64,000 nucleotides of DNA from Rhodococcus sp. Leaf278 (GTDB lineage Bacteria; Actinomycetota; Actinomycetes; Mycobacteriales; Mycobacteriaceae). Below are positions 1 through 8,057 of the stretch, one piece after another. The DNA lies in the NCBI RefSeq assembly GCF_001426085.1, contig NZ_LMRR01000045.1, positions 46,737 to 110,736 on the forward strand, given 5' to 3'. Numbering within the stretch: the stretch's first letter is position 1; every line of letters begins with the position of its first letter. The position numbers and the translations under genes are program-made. The notes beneath the pieces are model-generated. The model saw nothing but the letters and a program-made list of their open reading frames with translations. It made no database searches and was not told the DNA's origin.

Positions 1-1090
1 TTCCGCGATCGGCCGCGTCCTGGTCGAGGTCTTTCAGTACCACCTCGATGCCGGCCTTGGCGCACACGTAGGCGATCGCGGCACCCATCATTCCGGCCCC
101 GATCACCGCCACGCTCCGGGCGGTGAACTCGTCGTGGCCGGCCGGGCGAGACGTTCCGCGTCGGATGGTCTGCATGTCGAAGAAGAACGCACGAATCATG
201 TTCTGCGCGACTCGATCGGTCATCAGAGAGACGAAGTAGCGGGTCTCGATACGATCTGCGGTGTCCACGTCGACGGTGGCGCACTCCGCTGCGGCGGCGA
301 GGATAGCCCTCGGTGCAGGAGCGGGTGCACCCTTGAGCTGCTTACGGAGCAATGCCGTTGCAGCAAGGAGATTTTGAGCGACGGCGGGGTCGGTGGGCCC
401 GCCGCCGGGGATCTCGAAACCCTTGACGTCCCAGGGCTGCTCGGCCGACGGGTTCGCGGTAATCCATGCCTTCGCTGCCGGAACCAACTCGCCGACACTG
501 TCGACCCCAGCGTCGATCAGACCGAGCTTGATCGCGTCGGACACCGAATGCTGCTGGCCCTTGGTCAACACCTTCGCCAGGGCGGCATCGATTCCCATCA
601 GTCGGATCGTTCGGACTATCCCGCCGCCACCGGGCAACAGTCCGAGTGTGGCCTCGGGGAGACCGATTCGGGTGCCCGGCAGGTCCGCTGCGATGCGGTG
701 ATGGGTATGCAGCGCAATCTCGAAGCCGCCGCCGAGGGCCGCGCCGTTGATCGCGGCCACCACCGGGCGACCGAGGGTCTCGAGCCGTCGCAGCACACCC
801 TTGATTCCGTCGATCCGCTCGGTCAAGGCGCGCGCAACGTCCCGCTGGTCGACATCGCCCGGGTCCGCCGTCATGTCGTCGAGGTCGCCGCCCGCGAAGA
901 ACGACTTCTTGGCCGAGGTGATCACGACACCGATGATGTCGTCCTTCTCGGCTTCGAGCCGCTCGACCGTGGCGGCCATGGACGCGATGTACGTGTCGTT
1001 CATCGTGTTCGCGCTCTTGCCCGCGTCGTCCATCGTGAGTACGACGACGCCGTCGGCACCGCGTTCCCACCCGATCATGTTCTCGCTCAT
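1..1090 (-). CDS. FadB-like 3-hydroxyacyl-CoA dehydrogenase/enoyl-CoA hydratase, partial
   Basis: The gene starts at an ATG at 1090 and runs off the left edge, so only about 363 N-terminal residues are visible. The first ~200 residues are a crotonase fold: an oxyanion-hole stretch AALGGGFEIAL is followed by GLPEATLGLLPGGGG, which holds the expected catalytic glutamate in the PE pair. A Rossmann segment with VAVIGAGMMG, the NAD site of 3-hydroxyacyl-CoA dehydrogenase, appears just before the edge. This order is that of the bifunctional beta-oxidation alpha subunit, which hydrates enoyl-CoA and oxidises the 3-hydroxyacyl-CoA. It lies 35 bp downstream of the thiolase on the same strand, the usual FadA-FadB pairing. 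The C-terminal dehydrogenase domain lies outside the window. Confidence 0.9.
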   Translation of the reverse strand, partial: MSENMIGWERGADGVVVLTMDDAGKSANTMNDTYIASMAATVERLEAEKDDIIGVVITSAKKSFFAGGDLDDMTADPGDVDQRDVARALTERIDGIKGVLRRLETLGRPVVAAINGAALGGGFEIALHTHHRIAADLPGTRIGLPEATLGLLPGGGGIVRTIRLMGIDAALAKVLTKGQQHSVSDAIKLGLIDAGVDSVGELVPAAKAWITANPSAEQPWDVKGFEIPGGGPTDPAVAQNLLAATALLRKQLKGAPAPAPRAILAAAAECATVDVDTADRIETRYFVSLMTDRVAQNMIRAFFFDMQTIRRGTSRPAGHDEFTARSVAVIGAGMMGAAIAYVCAKAGIEVVLKDLDQDAADRG

Positions 1091-1125
1091 GTTCTCTCGA
1101 TTTCTGTGTGTCGACGTCGGGTGGT

Positions 1126-2337
1126 TCAGAGGCGTTCGATGACGGTGGCAACGCCCATTCCGCCACCGATGCAGAGGGTGATCAGGCCGTACCGGCCGCC
1201 GATTCGTTCCAGTTCGTCCAGTACGGTGCCCACCAGAATCGCGCCGGTGGCGCCGAGCGGATGGCCCATAGCGATAGCTCCGCCGTTGACGTTGGTCTTC
1301 TCGTGCGGGATGTCGAGGTCTTTCATCCACTTGAGCACGACGGACGCGAACGCCTCGTTCAGCTCGAACACGTCGATGTCGTCCACGGTCAGGCCCGCTC
1401 GCTCGAGCACTGCCACGGTGGCCGGGGTCGGCCCGGTGAGCATGATCGTCGGCTCGCTGCCGACCTGCGCCGTGGCCACGATGCGACCGCGCGGAACCAG
1501 GCCCGCGCGGGCACCGGCCGCTGCACTGCCGATGAGAACCAGCGCGGCACCGTCGACGATGCCCGAAGAGTTACCGCCGGTGTGCACGTGATCGATGCGC
1601 TCGACGTCAACGTACTTCTGCAGCGCCACGTCGTCGAAACCTGCGGCCTTTCCCAACGCGGCGAAGGCCGGCTTCAACTTGCCCAGGCTGCCGGTGGTGG
1701 TTCCCGGTCGGCGGTGCTCGTCTTGGTCCAGCAAGGTGACGCCGTTGAAGTCCTCGACCGGGACGACGGAATTCTTGAAATAGCCTGCACTCCAGGCTGC
1801 CTCGGCGCGTCGCTGGGACTCCGCCGCGTAGGTGTCGACGTCGTCACGCGAGAACCCCTCGACAGTCGCGATCAGGTCGGCACCGATTCCCTGCGGAACG
1901 ATGTACAGGTCGTAGGCGGTGGCCGGGTCGGTGAACAAGGCACCGCCGTCGCTGCCCATCGGCACCCGAGACATGGACTCGACGCCGCCGGCGATCACCA
2001 GATCGTCCCAGCCGGAAGCGACCTTCTGTGCTGCCAGGTTGGTCGCTTCGAGGCCGGACGCACAGAAACGGTTGATCTGGGTACCGGGGACCGATTCAGG
2101 TAGACCCGCCACCAAAGCGGCTGCGCGAGAGATCACCGCGCCCTGTTCTCCGACCGGTGAGACGACGCCGAGGATGACGTCGTCGATGTCGGATGGGTCC
2201 ATATCCGGGAATCGGCTGCGGAGTTCGGTGATCAAGCCCGCGACGAGGTCCACCGGCTTGGTGCCGTGCAGAGATCCGTTCCGCCCCTTGCCTCTCGGAG
2301 TACGAATGGCTTCGAATATCAATGCGTGCTCTGACAT
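1126..2337 (-). CDS. Acetyl-CoA C-acyltransferase (thiolase, FadA-like)
   Basis: A full-length thiolase of 403 residues. The nucleophilic cysteine is in RFCASGLEATN (Cys92), the active-site histidine in AMGHPLGATG (His359) and the second cysteine in LCIGGGMG (Cys389), so the catalytic triad is intact. It would cleave 3-ketoacyl-CoA with CoA as the last step of beta-oxidation, in the cytosol. It lies between two NTF2-like genes upstream and the FadB-like gene downstream on the same strand, probably one transcript started near 3122. Whether it prefers long or short chains cannot be read from the sequence. Confidence 0.93.
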   Translation of the reverse strand: MSEHALIFEAIRTPRGKGRNGSLHGTKPVDLVAGLITELRSRFPDMDPSDIDDVILGVVSPVGEQGAVISRAAALVAGLPESVPGTQINRFCASGLEATNLAAQKVASGWDDLVIAGGVESMSRVPMGSDGGALFTDPATAYDLYIVPQGIGADLIATVEGFSRDDVDTYAAESQRRAEAAWSAGYFKNSVVPVEDFNGVTLLDQDEHRRPGTTTGSLGKLKPAFAALGKAAGFDDVALQKYVDVERIDHVHTGGNSSGIVDGAALVLIGSAAAGARAGLVPRGRIVATAQVGSEPTIMLTGPTPATVAVLERAGLTVDDIDVFELNEAFASVVLKWMKDLDIPHEKTNVNGGAIAMGHPLGATGAILVGTVLDELERIGGRYGLITLCIGGGMGVATVIERL

Positions 2338-2373
2338 CTCGCTCTTTTCTTCTCTGTTGCGTGAGTCGTTCGG

Positions 2374-2754
2374 CTATCGGTCGAACGCCAGTTCCGGCGT
2401 TCGGGCGATGAGCAACCGTCGGACGCGCCCGCTCTCGTCGAGTTGGGCCGACGCATTGAACGACGCCTCGAAGGCTCCATCGCGGGTGGTGCGTCCCAGG
2501 ACCATCTCGGTGCCGTCGACGGATGCGCCGCGATCGAGATGGTGAATCAAGGTGCTCTTCTCGCGTTGCTGTAGGTAGGCGACGAGCCCGTCGCGGTCGC
2601 CCACGAATTCGGCGGCCTCGCCGTGTCCCTTGGAGAACTGCACGGACATACGGAAGTCTGCTGAGATCATGGTCAGGACCCGGTCGGGGTCGTCGGAATC
2701 CATGTATTCGAACCAGCGCAGCAGCGTGGGGGTCGGTTGGGTGTTCGAGTTCAT
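2374..2754 (-). CDS. NTF2-like (SnoaL-type) small protein
   Basis: A 126-residue protein with the look of the NTF2/SnoaL cone fold: an N-terminal helix ending in RWFEYMDSDDPDRVLTM, a middle TTRDGAFEASFNAS strand and a C-terminal strand rich in Arg and Leu. Members of this fold act as small isomerases, hydratases or ligand-binding dimers. No catalytic residue can be assigned. Its start overlaps the stop of the upstream NTF2-like gene (2751-2754), so the two are translationally coupled and may form a hetero-oligomer; that is inference. The context with thiolase and FadB suggests a role in acyl-CoA or ketone handling. Confidence 0.7.
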   Translation of the reverse strand: MNSNTQPTPTLLRWFEYMDSDDPDRVLTMISADFRMSVQFSKGHGEAAEFVGDRDGLVAYLQQREKSTLIHHLDRGASVDGTEMVLGRTTRDGAFEASFNASAQLDESGRVRRLLIARTPELAFDR

Positions 2755-3122
2755 CGACGGTCTCCTGAATCGGTGCCGAGTAGATCGAATTCGGTGTCGA
2801 ACGAGACCTGATAACGGTCGATCGAACCGTCCGCGCGCACATGCATGGTTCCGACGAAGTAGCCCGTCGTCCGGTCGCCTTCCGTGACTGCGCCGTGTGC
2901 GAACTGGAGGTCCTGGTCGACGGCCGATCGGAGAACTCGGTGCTTGCGGTCGACGGGGGGTCTACCGGCCAGATATTCGAGCATGGCCATTCGGCCGGTC
3001 TTTCGACTCGTCCCACTCGGCAGGACCATCGAATATTCGACATCCTCGGACAGCATCGCCACCGCGTCGTCCAGATGTCCAGCATCCAAGGTGGCGTAGT
3101 ACTCCACAATCCTCAATGACAT
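2751..3122 (-). CDS. NTF2-like small protein, first gene of left operon
   Basis: A 123-residue protein opening with IVEYYATLDAGHLDDAVAML, a typical first helix of NTF2-like proteins, followed by RYQVSFDTEFDLL near the C-terminus. It is the first gene of the minus-strand operon and overlaps the next gene by 4 bp. The ATG at 3122 has no clear Shine-Dalgarno, and a 13-bp palindrome begins only 5 bp upstream. Either the transcript is leaderless or translation starts slightly further inside. Function is not assignable beyond fold. Confidence 0.68.
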   Translation of the reverse strand: MSLRIVEYYATLDAGHLDDAVAMLSEDVEYSMVLPSGTSRKTGRMAMLEYLAGRPPVDRKHRVLRSAVDQDLQFAHGAVTEGDRTTGYFVGTMHVRADGSIDRYQVSFDTEFDLLGTDSGDRR

Positions 3123-3126
3123 GAAG

Positions 3127-3139
3127 TGAACTTAGTTCA
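3127..3139. promoter_or_regulatory. Candidate TetR operator, site 1 (divergent promoter)
   Basis: TGAACTTAGTTCA is a perfect 13-bp inverted repeat (TGAACT, one base, AGTTCA). It lies between the divergent NTF2-like gene and acyl-CoA dehydrogenase gene. Related TGAA-N5-TTCA sites occur before the enoyl-CoA hydratase, the EthD-like gene and, in weaker form, the TetR gene and the ABC operon. A second, imperfect element centred on GAATTC is at 3190-3197. The TetR protein encoded at 14437 is the likely ligand-responsive repressor, by inference. Confidence 0.6.
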
Positions 3140-3213
3140 GGTAAACCCTGTTTGTCGAGGGTTCGAGCGGTTATGGTTCGAGAAGAAACTGAATTCAACT
3201 CGAGTGGAGCGAC

Positions 3214-4347
3214 ATGTCATCATCTCACCGCGACGCACAAGCCCCCTGGCCTCGTTCGGAGCCGTCGGCGCTGACGCCCGGCAGTGAACAGGCCGAAATA
3301 CGCGAGGCCATCCGCGGAGTCCTCGCCAAGTACTCCACGATCGAGCAGGTGCGGGCCTCTGCGGACTCAGCCCCTGGCTACTCGGTCGAACTGTGGAAAC
3401 GGTTGGTCGACGACATGTCGGTGACCGCCATGGCTGTTCCGGAGGAGTCGGGTGGACTCGGCTTCGGGATGGTCGAGCTCGGCATCGTTCTGGAGGAATG
3501 TGGCCGCGCTCTGGCTGTCGAACCCGTCTATCAGCATGCGGCCGTCGGCGTTCGCGCCATGATCGAGGCGGGCAACTCGGATCTGCTCGACGATGTTCTG
3601 GCCGCCGGCACGATCGCGGCGGTGAGCGCGCTGTCCGCCGAGTCCGACGATGTCGACGCCGACAGGACCGACGACGGCTGGGTCCTGAGTGGTCGGGTTC
3701 GCTATGTCGTGGGAGGCGGCGCGGCGGATGTTCTCGTCGTCAGTGCCCGCTGTTCGGACGGTGTTGCGCTCTTCGGTGTACCGGCGAAAAGTTCCTCTGC
3801 ACTGCATGATCGACGCGTCGTCGACTCGACCAGGCGACAAGCGGACATATCGTTCGATCGCGCCCCCGCGACGCTCCTGGTACCGGCGGACAGGGCCGGA
3901 GACGCGATTGCTCGGATACAGGACGTGGCCACGCTGGCGCTCGCGTGCGAGAACACCGGTATTGCGGATGCCTTGCTGCAGATGACGCTCGAGCACGTCA
4001 AGACGCGTCAACAGTTCGGACGCCCCATCGGCTCCTTCCAAGCCATCAAGCACCGCCTGGCCGACATGTTGATCGAACTCGAGCGTGCCCGATCGGCGGC
4101 GCGTTATGCCGCTGCTGTGCACGACGAGGATCCCGACGAGGCCAGGCTGGCGATCGCCGTCGCGGGTGCCGTGTGCAGTGATGCCGCGGTGCACGCGGCC
4201 CACGAGGCCGTGCAACTGCACGGGGGAGTGGGGTTCACGTGGGAGCACTCTGCGCACAGCTATTTCCGCCGAGTTCTCGGAAATGAAGCGTTGCAGGGTG
4301 ATTCGCGTGCGCATCGGGCGCGGATCGCCGATTTGCTTGCCGTGTAG
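3214..4347 (+). CDS. Acyl-CoA dehydrogenase (FadE-like) 1
   Basis: A 377-residue flavoprotein of the acyl-CoA dehydrogenase family, which introduces an alpha-beta double bond into acyl-CoA. The C-terminal half shows RQQFGRPIGSFQAIKHRLAD, which contacts FAD and the partner subunit, and LHGGVGFTWEHSAHSYFRR near the end, typical of actinobacterial FadE proteins of the steroid and branched-chain type. Such proteins often form alpha2beta2 heterotetramers, and the dehydrogenase at 6849 could be the partner. ATG 3214 is preceded by GGAG. It is the first gene of the plus-strand run and is controlled from the divergent promoter. Confidence 0.88.
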   Translation: MSSSHRDAQAPWPRSEPSALTPGSEQAEIREAIRGVLAKYSTIEQVRASADSAPGYSVELWKRLVDDMSVTAMAVPEESGGLGFGMVELGIVLEECGRALAVEPVYQHAAVGVRAMIEAGNSDLLDDVLAAGTIAAVSALSAESDDVDADRTDDGWVLSGRVRYVVGGGAADVLVVSARCSDGVALFGVPAKSSSALHDRRVVDSTRRQADISFDRAPATLLVPADRAGDAIARIQDVATLALACENTGIADALLQMTLEHVKTRQQFGRPIGSFQAIKHRLADMLIELERARSAARYAAAVHDEDPDEARLAIAVAGAVCSDAAVHAAHEAVQLHGGVGFTWEHSAHSYFRRVLGNEALQGDSRAHRARIADLLAV

Positions 4348-4411
4348 ACCGATTGCTGCCATCGCAGGTGAGCGGCTATTGACGCCATCGCTCCGATGAT
4401 CAATACTGAAG

Positions 4412-4424
4412 TGAATCCAGTTCA
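4412..4424. promoter_or_regulatory. Candidate TetR operator, site 2
   Basis: TGAATCCAGTTCA matches the TGAA-N5-TTCA pattern and is flanked by AGT on the left and ACT on the right, which extends the symmetry. It lies 26 bp upstream of the enoyl-CoA hydratase ATG at 4450. That position argues against the possible upstream in-frame start at 4396, which would place the operator inside the coding sequence. Confidence 0.58.
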
Positions 4425-4449
4425 ACTTGCTCTCTCGAAAGGCTGTCAC

Positions 4450-5238
4450 ATGATCGACACCGACCACATTCTGTTGGAGAAGGACGGCGAGGTCGCTCGC
4501 GTCTGGCTCAACCGCCCGCACAAGAAGAACGCCGTCACGGTGGAGCTGCTGCATCGTCTGGACGAGATCATCGTCGAGGTGGACAACGATCCGAACCTCA
4601 AGGTTCTCGTGCTCCGCGGAGTCAACAACACCTTCTGCTCGGGCTTCGACCTCGACGAATTGCTGTCGGACTTCATCGGCACCACCACCGCCATGGACGT
4701 CGCCGTGCTGTCGGCGAAGGTGTGCGATCGTCTGTACTCCATGAACACTCCCTCCGTCGCGGTGCTCGAGGGTTACGTCACCGCCGGTGGATTCGAACTG
4801 ATGATCTCGTGCGACTTCGCTATCGCGGCCGACGACGCAAGAATTGGCGACTTCCACATCCGCCGTGCATTGTTCGGTGGTGCCGGCCCCATCTACCGCC
4901 TGCCCCGCATGATCGGCATCCGGAAGACCAAGGAACTCATGCTCACCGGCAAGCTGCTCTCGGGCACCGAGGCCGTCGACTTCGACCTGATCAATGCGTC
5001 CGCGCCGGCCGAGGACCTCGACAAGACCGTCGACGAGTTCATCGGGAACCTCACCGACAAGAGCCCGTTCATGATGAAGCTGACCAAGATGTGCATCGAC
5101 CGCGGCCTGGATGCGGATATCCAGTCGCTCATGGTCATGGAGCATCTCGCAGTCGGCAATGCTCTCCAGTCCGAGGACGGCAAGGAGGGCGTCACCGCAT
5201 TCCTCGAGAAGCGTGAGCCCAAGTGGGTCGGGCGCTGA
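4450..5238 (+). CDS. Enoyl-CoA hydratase/isomerase family protein
   Basis: A 262-residue crotonase-fold protein. The start at 4450 is chosen because AAAGG sits 8 bases before it; an in-frame ATG at 4396 lacks a ribosome site and would include an operator. The two oxyanion-hole segments are present as FCSGFDL and YVTAGGFEL. The segment that normally carries the first catalytic glutamate (a PE pair before LG..PG) reads GDFHIRRALFGGAG, so that residue seems to be missing. It may therefore do something other than plain hydration, such as isomerisation or C-C cleavage. It lies between two parts of the catabolic operon and has its own operator. Confidence 0.85.
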   Translation: MIDTDHILLEKDGEVARVWLNRPHKKNAVTVELLHRLDEIIVEVDNDPNLKVLVLRGVNNTFCSGFDLDELLSDFIGTTTAMDVAVLSAKVCDRLYSMNTPSVAVLEGYVTAGGFELMISCDFAIAADDARIGDFHIRRALFGGAGPIYRLPRMIGIRKTKELMLTGKLLSGTEAVDFDLINASAPAEDLDKTVDEFIGNLTDKSPFMMKLTKMCIDRGLDADIQSLMVMEHLAVGNALQSEDGKEGVTAFLEKREPKWVGR

Positions 5239-5285
5239 CCCGCACCACCTCCGCGTTCTGATCGAACAGTCCGAAAGGCAGCATC

Positions 5286-5675
5286 ATGGAGCAGGCAACG
5301 GCCGCCGCGCTCGAGGGCAGCAAGTGCACTGTATGCAGTACCGTGGCTTTCCCCGCCAGTGCGATGTGCAGCAGGTGTGCCACACCCACGGCGGAGAACA
5401 TCACGTTGAGCACACTGGGCACCGTCTGGGCCTACACGGTTCAGCGTTTCGCGCCCAAGTCTCCTCCATACGTGCCACCGGTCGGCGGGTTCGTTCCCTT
5501 CGCAGTCGGCTACGTGGAATTGCCCGAGGGCATCAAGGTCGAAGCAATCCTCGATTGTGAGAGCTTCGACGAACTGGATGGGGCACCGGTGCGTCTGACA
5601 TCCACCGCACCGGTGCCTCGATTCGCGGTCGACACCCTCGGCACGCAACCGGAATCGACAGGAATCAGCCAGTGA
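5286..5675 (+). CDS. Zinc-ribbon/OB-fold protein (DUF35 type), thiolase partner
   Basis: A 129-residue protein with an N-terminal zinc ribbon (Cys14, Cys17, Cys28 and Cys31, as KCTVC and MCSRC) and a following beta-rich segment typical of the OB fold of the DUF35 family. In steroid side-chain degradation such proteins bind acyl-CoA and form complexes with thiolase-like aldolases or MaoC hydratases. GAAAGG precedes ATG 5286. The stop overlaps the GTG start of the next gene, a thiolase-like protein, by 4 bp, so the two very probably form a complex. Confidence 0.85.
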   Translation: MEQATAAALEGSKCTVCSTVAFPASAMCSRCATPTAENITLSTLGTVWAYTVQRFAPKSPPYVPPVGGFVPFAVGYVELPEGIKVEAILDCESFDELDGAPVRLTSTAPVPRFAVDTLGTQPESTGISQ

Positions 5676-6823
5676 CACAGAATGTTTCGATCATCGGTGC
5701 AGGGCTGTCCAAGTTCGGACGGCAACCTGGAGTGTCGGGCCGTCAGATGGCCGTCACCGCGATCGACAACGCATTGCGCGATGCCGATCTGTCCTGGCCA
5801 GACGTGCAGGTCGCATTCGGAGGCAGTGACGGTTCGGGTCTCGCCGATACCCTCGTCGCCGAACTCGGCTTCACCGGTATCCCGTTCACGAACGTCAAGA
5901 ACGGTTGTGCAACAGGCGGAAGCGCGTTGTTCTCGGCCGTCAATGCCGTGCGGTCGGGCTCCGCGGACGTCGCTCTCGCAGTGGGTTTCGACAAACATCC
6001 GCGTGGAGCATTCGACCCACGGCCGGCGGAGTGGGGTCTACCCGACGGATACGGCGAGGCCGGTCTGATGGTCACCACCCAGTTCTTCGGAGCCAAGATC
6101 TCTCGATACATGCGTCGGCACGACATCTCGAGTCGGACGCTGGCTCTGGTAGCGGAAAAGGCCTATCGCAACGGAGTTCTCAATCCCAACGCCTGGCGCC
6201 GTGAGGCCATGGATGCCACGACGATCGCAGAAGCCGACATGGTCAACGATCCGCTCACGCGGTACATGTTCTGCTCGCCCGGTGAGGGAGCAGCCGCGAT
6301 CGTCGTCGCCGGCGAGGACTACGTCGCGCGAGCCACCGGTCGGCCGGTGAAGATCGCAGCCATCACCCACCGGACCCGCCGGTTCGGGTCCTTCGAGGTC
6401 TTCAGCCCCTCTGTTCAGGGCGACGGCGAACCCACCAGTGTGAGCGCAGACGCTGCGCGGGCGGCCTTCGAGCAGGCCGGCATCGCTCCGCACGAGGTCG
6501 ACGTCGCGCAGCTGCAGGACACCGAGAGCGGTGCCGAAATCATGCACATGGCCGAATGCGGCTTCTGCGAGCCCGGTGAGCAAGAAGCCATGATCGCGGC
6601 GGGTGACACCGAGATCGGTGGGCGCTTGCCGATCAACACCGACGGTGGCTGCATCGCGAACGGAGAACCCATCGGTGCCTCCGGTCTCCGGCAGGTACAC
6701 GAGATCGTGACCCAGCTACGTGGCGAAGCCGGCGAGCGCCAAGTGCCGGGCGATCCGCGTGTCGGCTTCACCCACGTGTACGGCGCGCCGGGCATCAGTG
6801 CCTGCACCGTGCTGACGGTCTGA
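5672..6823 (+). CDS. Thiolase-like protein (SCP-x/Ltp family), possible retro-aldolase
   Basis: A 383-residue thiolase-fold protein starting at a GTG that overlaps the preceding DUF35-type gene. The nucleophile region NVKNGCATGGSAL (Cys79) is present. The motif that is normally GHPxGA(T/S)G reads ANGEPIGASG, so the catalytic His is replaced by Glu332, and the C-terminal end reads GAPGISACTVL instead of the classical CxGGGxG. Members paired with a DUF35 protein, such as Ltp2 in steroid catabolism, carry out retro-aldol cleavage of a 3-hydroxyacyl-CoA or release a ketone rather than thiolysis. The actual reaction here is unproven. Confidence 0.82.
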   Translation: MTQNVSIIGAGLSKFGRQPGVSGRQMAVTAIDNALRDADLSWPDVQVAFGGSDGSGLADTLVAELGFTGIPFTNVKNGCATGGSALFSAVNAVRSGSADVALAVGFDKHPRGAFDPRPAEWGLPDGYGEAGLMVTTQFFGAKISRYMRRHDISSRTLALVAEKAYRNGVLNPNAWRREAMDATTIAEADMVNDPLTRYMFCSPGEGAAAIVVAGEDYVARATGRPVKIAAITHRTRRFGSFEVFSPSVQGDGEPTSVSADAARAAFEQAGIAPHEVDVAQLQDTESGAEIMHMAECGFCEPGEQEAMIAAGDTEIGGRLPINTDGGCIANGEPIGASGLRQVHEIVTQLRGEAGERQVPGDPRVGFTHVYGAPGISACTVLTV

Positions 6824-6848
6824 CCCGAGACGAACCAGAGGTAATGCA

Positions 6849-8057
6849 GTGACACAACAAACGATTCCGGACATCCTCGAGTTCGGCGAGCAGGCCACCG
6901 CGTGGCTGAAATCCGTTGCGGCACCCCGCACCGACTCCGTGTGGGGTCAGGGCCCGGATACGGTCGCCGTCTTCGAGAATTGGACCGCGGAGGAAGAGCA
7001 GGCGCACACCGACGAGATCGCCGCGTACGAGCAGGCGAAGTTCGATGCGGGATGGGGCGCACTGAATTCCCCGACCGAGTACGGTGGCCGCGATCTTCCG
7101 CTGTCGTACGTACTTGCCTTCCGGCGCGTCGAGGACACGTTCGATGTGCCCAAGCGGACCGAGATGTTCTCCGTCACTCAGCAGTTGGTTGCGCCCACCA
7201 TCGCGCAATGGGGAACCGAAGAGCAGCGGACGAGGTTCGTTCGCGCCATGCTTCGGGCCGACGTCATCGCATGCCAGTTGTTCTCCGAGACCGAGGCCGG
7301 TTCCGACCTGGCCGCGGTTCGGACACGCGCAACCCAGGCCGAGGACGGCTCGTGGACGATCGACGGGCACAAGGTGTGGACGTCGGGGGCGCGGGTCGCC
7401 GACTACGGAGTCGCCCTGTGCCGCACCGACTCCACGGTCGCCAAGCACGCGGGTCTGACGATGTTCCTGATCCCGATGGACGCGTCGGGAGTCGACGTAC
7501 GTCCTATTCGCCAGATGACGGGTGGCAGCTCCTTCAACGAGGTGTACCTCGACAGCGTGCACCTGAGCGACGATCATCGGTTGGGCCCGGCCGGTAAGGG
7601 CTGGCAGGTTGCCCTGACAGTGCTTGCGGCCGAACGCCTCGACGGCGGCAACCTCGGACTGGCTAACGCGGACGGCGCTGTGGCACTTGCCCAGAACCTC
7701 GGCCGCGAGCTGACCGAGATCGAGCGTGACGCCGTGGCCGATCTGGTGACGCGTAGTTTCGTCCAGCGAATCGGCAACATGCGAGTGGCCGGTGCTGTCA
7801 TCGCCGGCAACGATCCAGGGCCGGAAGCGTCTCTGGGAAAACTTCTGGCCACCGACACGATGGCCAGGACCTCCGAAGTCGTGCGCTTGCTGCTCGGTCG
7901 TGACCTGACATCCGACTCGGGACGGTGGGGCACGTTCGCGTGGTCCGAGCATCTACTCGGAGCCCCGGGCTATCGAATCGCCGGCGGTACCGACGAGATT
8001 CAGCACAACATCATCGCCGAGCGTGTGCTCGGTCTCCCGAGAGAGCCGCGACCATGA
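6849..8057 (+). CDS. Acyl-CoA dehydrogenase (FadE-like) 2
   Basis: A 402-residue acyl-CoA dehydrogenase with a GTG start. QLFSETEAGSDLAAVRTRA is the FAD and substrate segment in the middle domain, and GAPGYRIAGGTDEIQHNII is the C-terminal flavin-binding segment ending in the usual AERVLGLPRE. It resembles the beta-type partner of two-gene actinobacterial dehydrogenases (ChsE-like). Its stop overlaps the ATG of the APH-like kinase by 4 bp, so the two are coupled in translation. Confidence 0.87.
   Translation: MTQQTIPDILEFGEQATAWLKSVAAPRTDSVWGQGPDTVAVFENWTAEEEQAHTDEIAAYEQAKFDAGWGALNSPTEYGGRDLPLSYVLAFRRVEDTFDVPKRTEMFSVTQQLVAPTIAQWGTEEQRTRFVRAMLRADVIACQLFSETEAGSDLAAVRTRATQAEDGSWTIDGHKVWTSGARVADYGVALCRTDSTVAKHAGLTMFLIPMDASGVDVRPIRQMTGGSSFNEVYLDSVHLSDDHRLGPAGKGWQVALTVLAAERLDGGNLGLANADGAVALAQNLGRELTEIERDAVADLVTRSFVQRIGNMRVAGAVIAGNDPGPEASLGKLLATDTMARTSEVVRLLLGRDLTSDSGRWGTFAWSEHLLGAPGYRIAGGTDEIQHNIIAERVLGLPREPRP

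Noticed and set aside
3367..5145. Long minus-strand open frame of about 590 codons
   Set aside because: It lies opposite the acyl-CoA dehydrogenase and hydratase genes, has no recognisable motif and shows the composition of a high-GC shadow frame.
6795..7952. Minus-strand open frame of about 385 codons
   Set aside because: It mirrors the second acyl-CoA dehydrogenase gene and has no domain signature.
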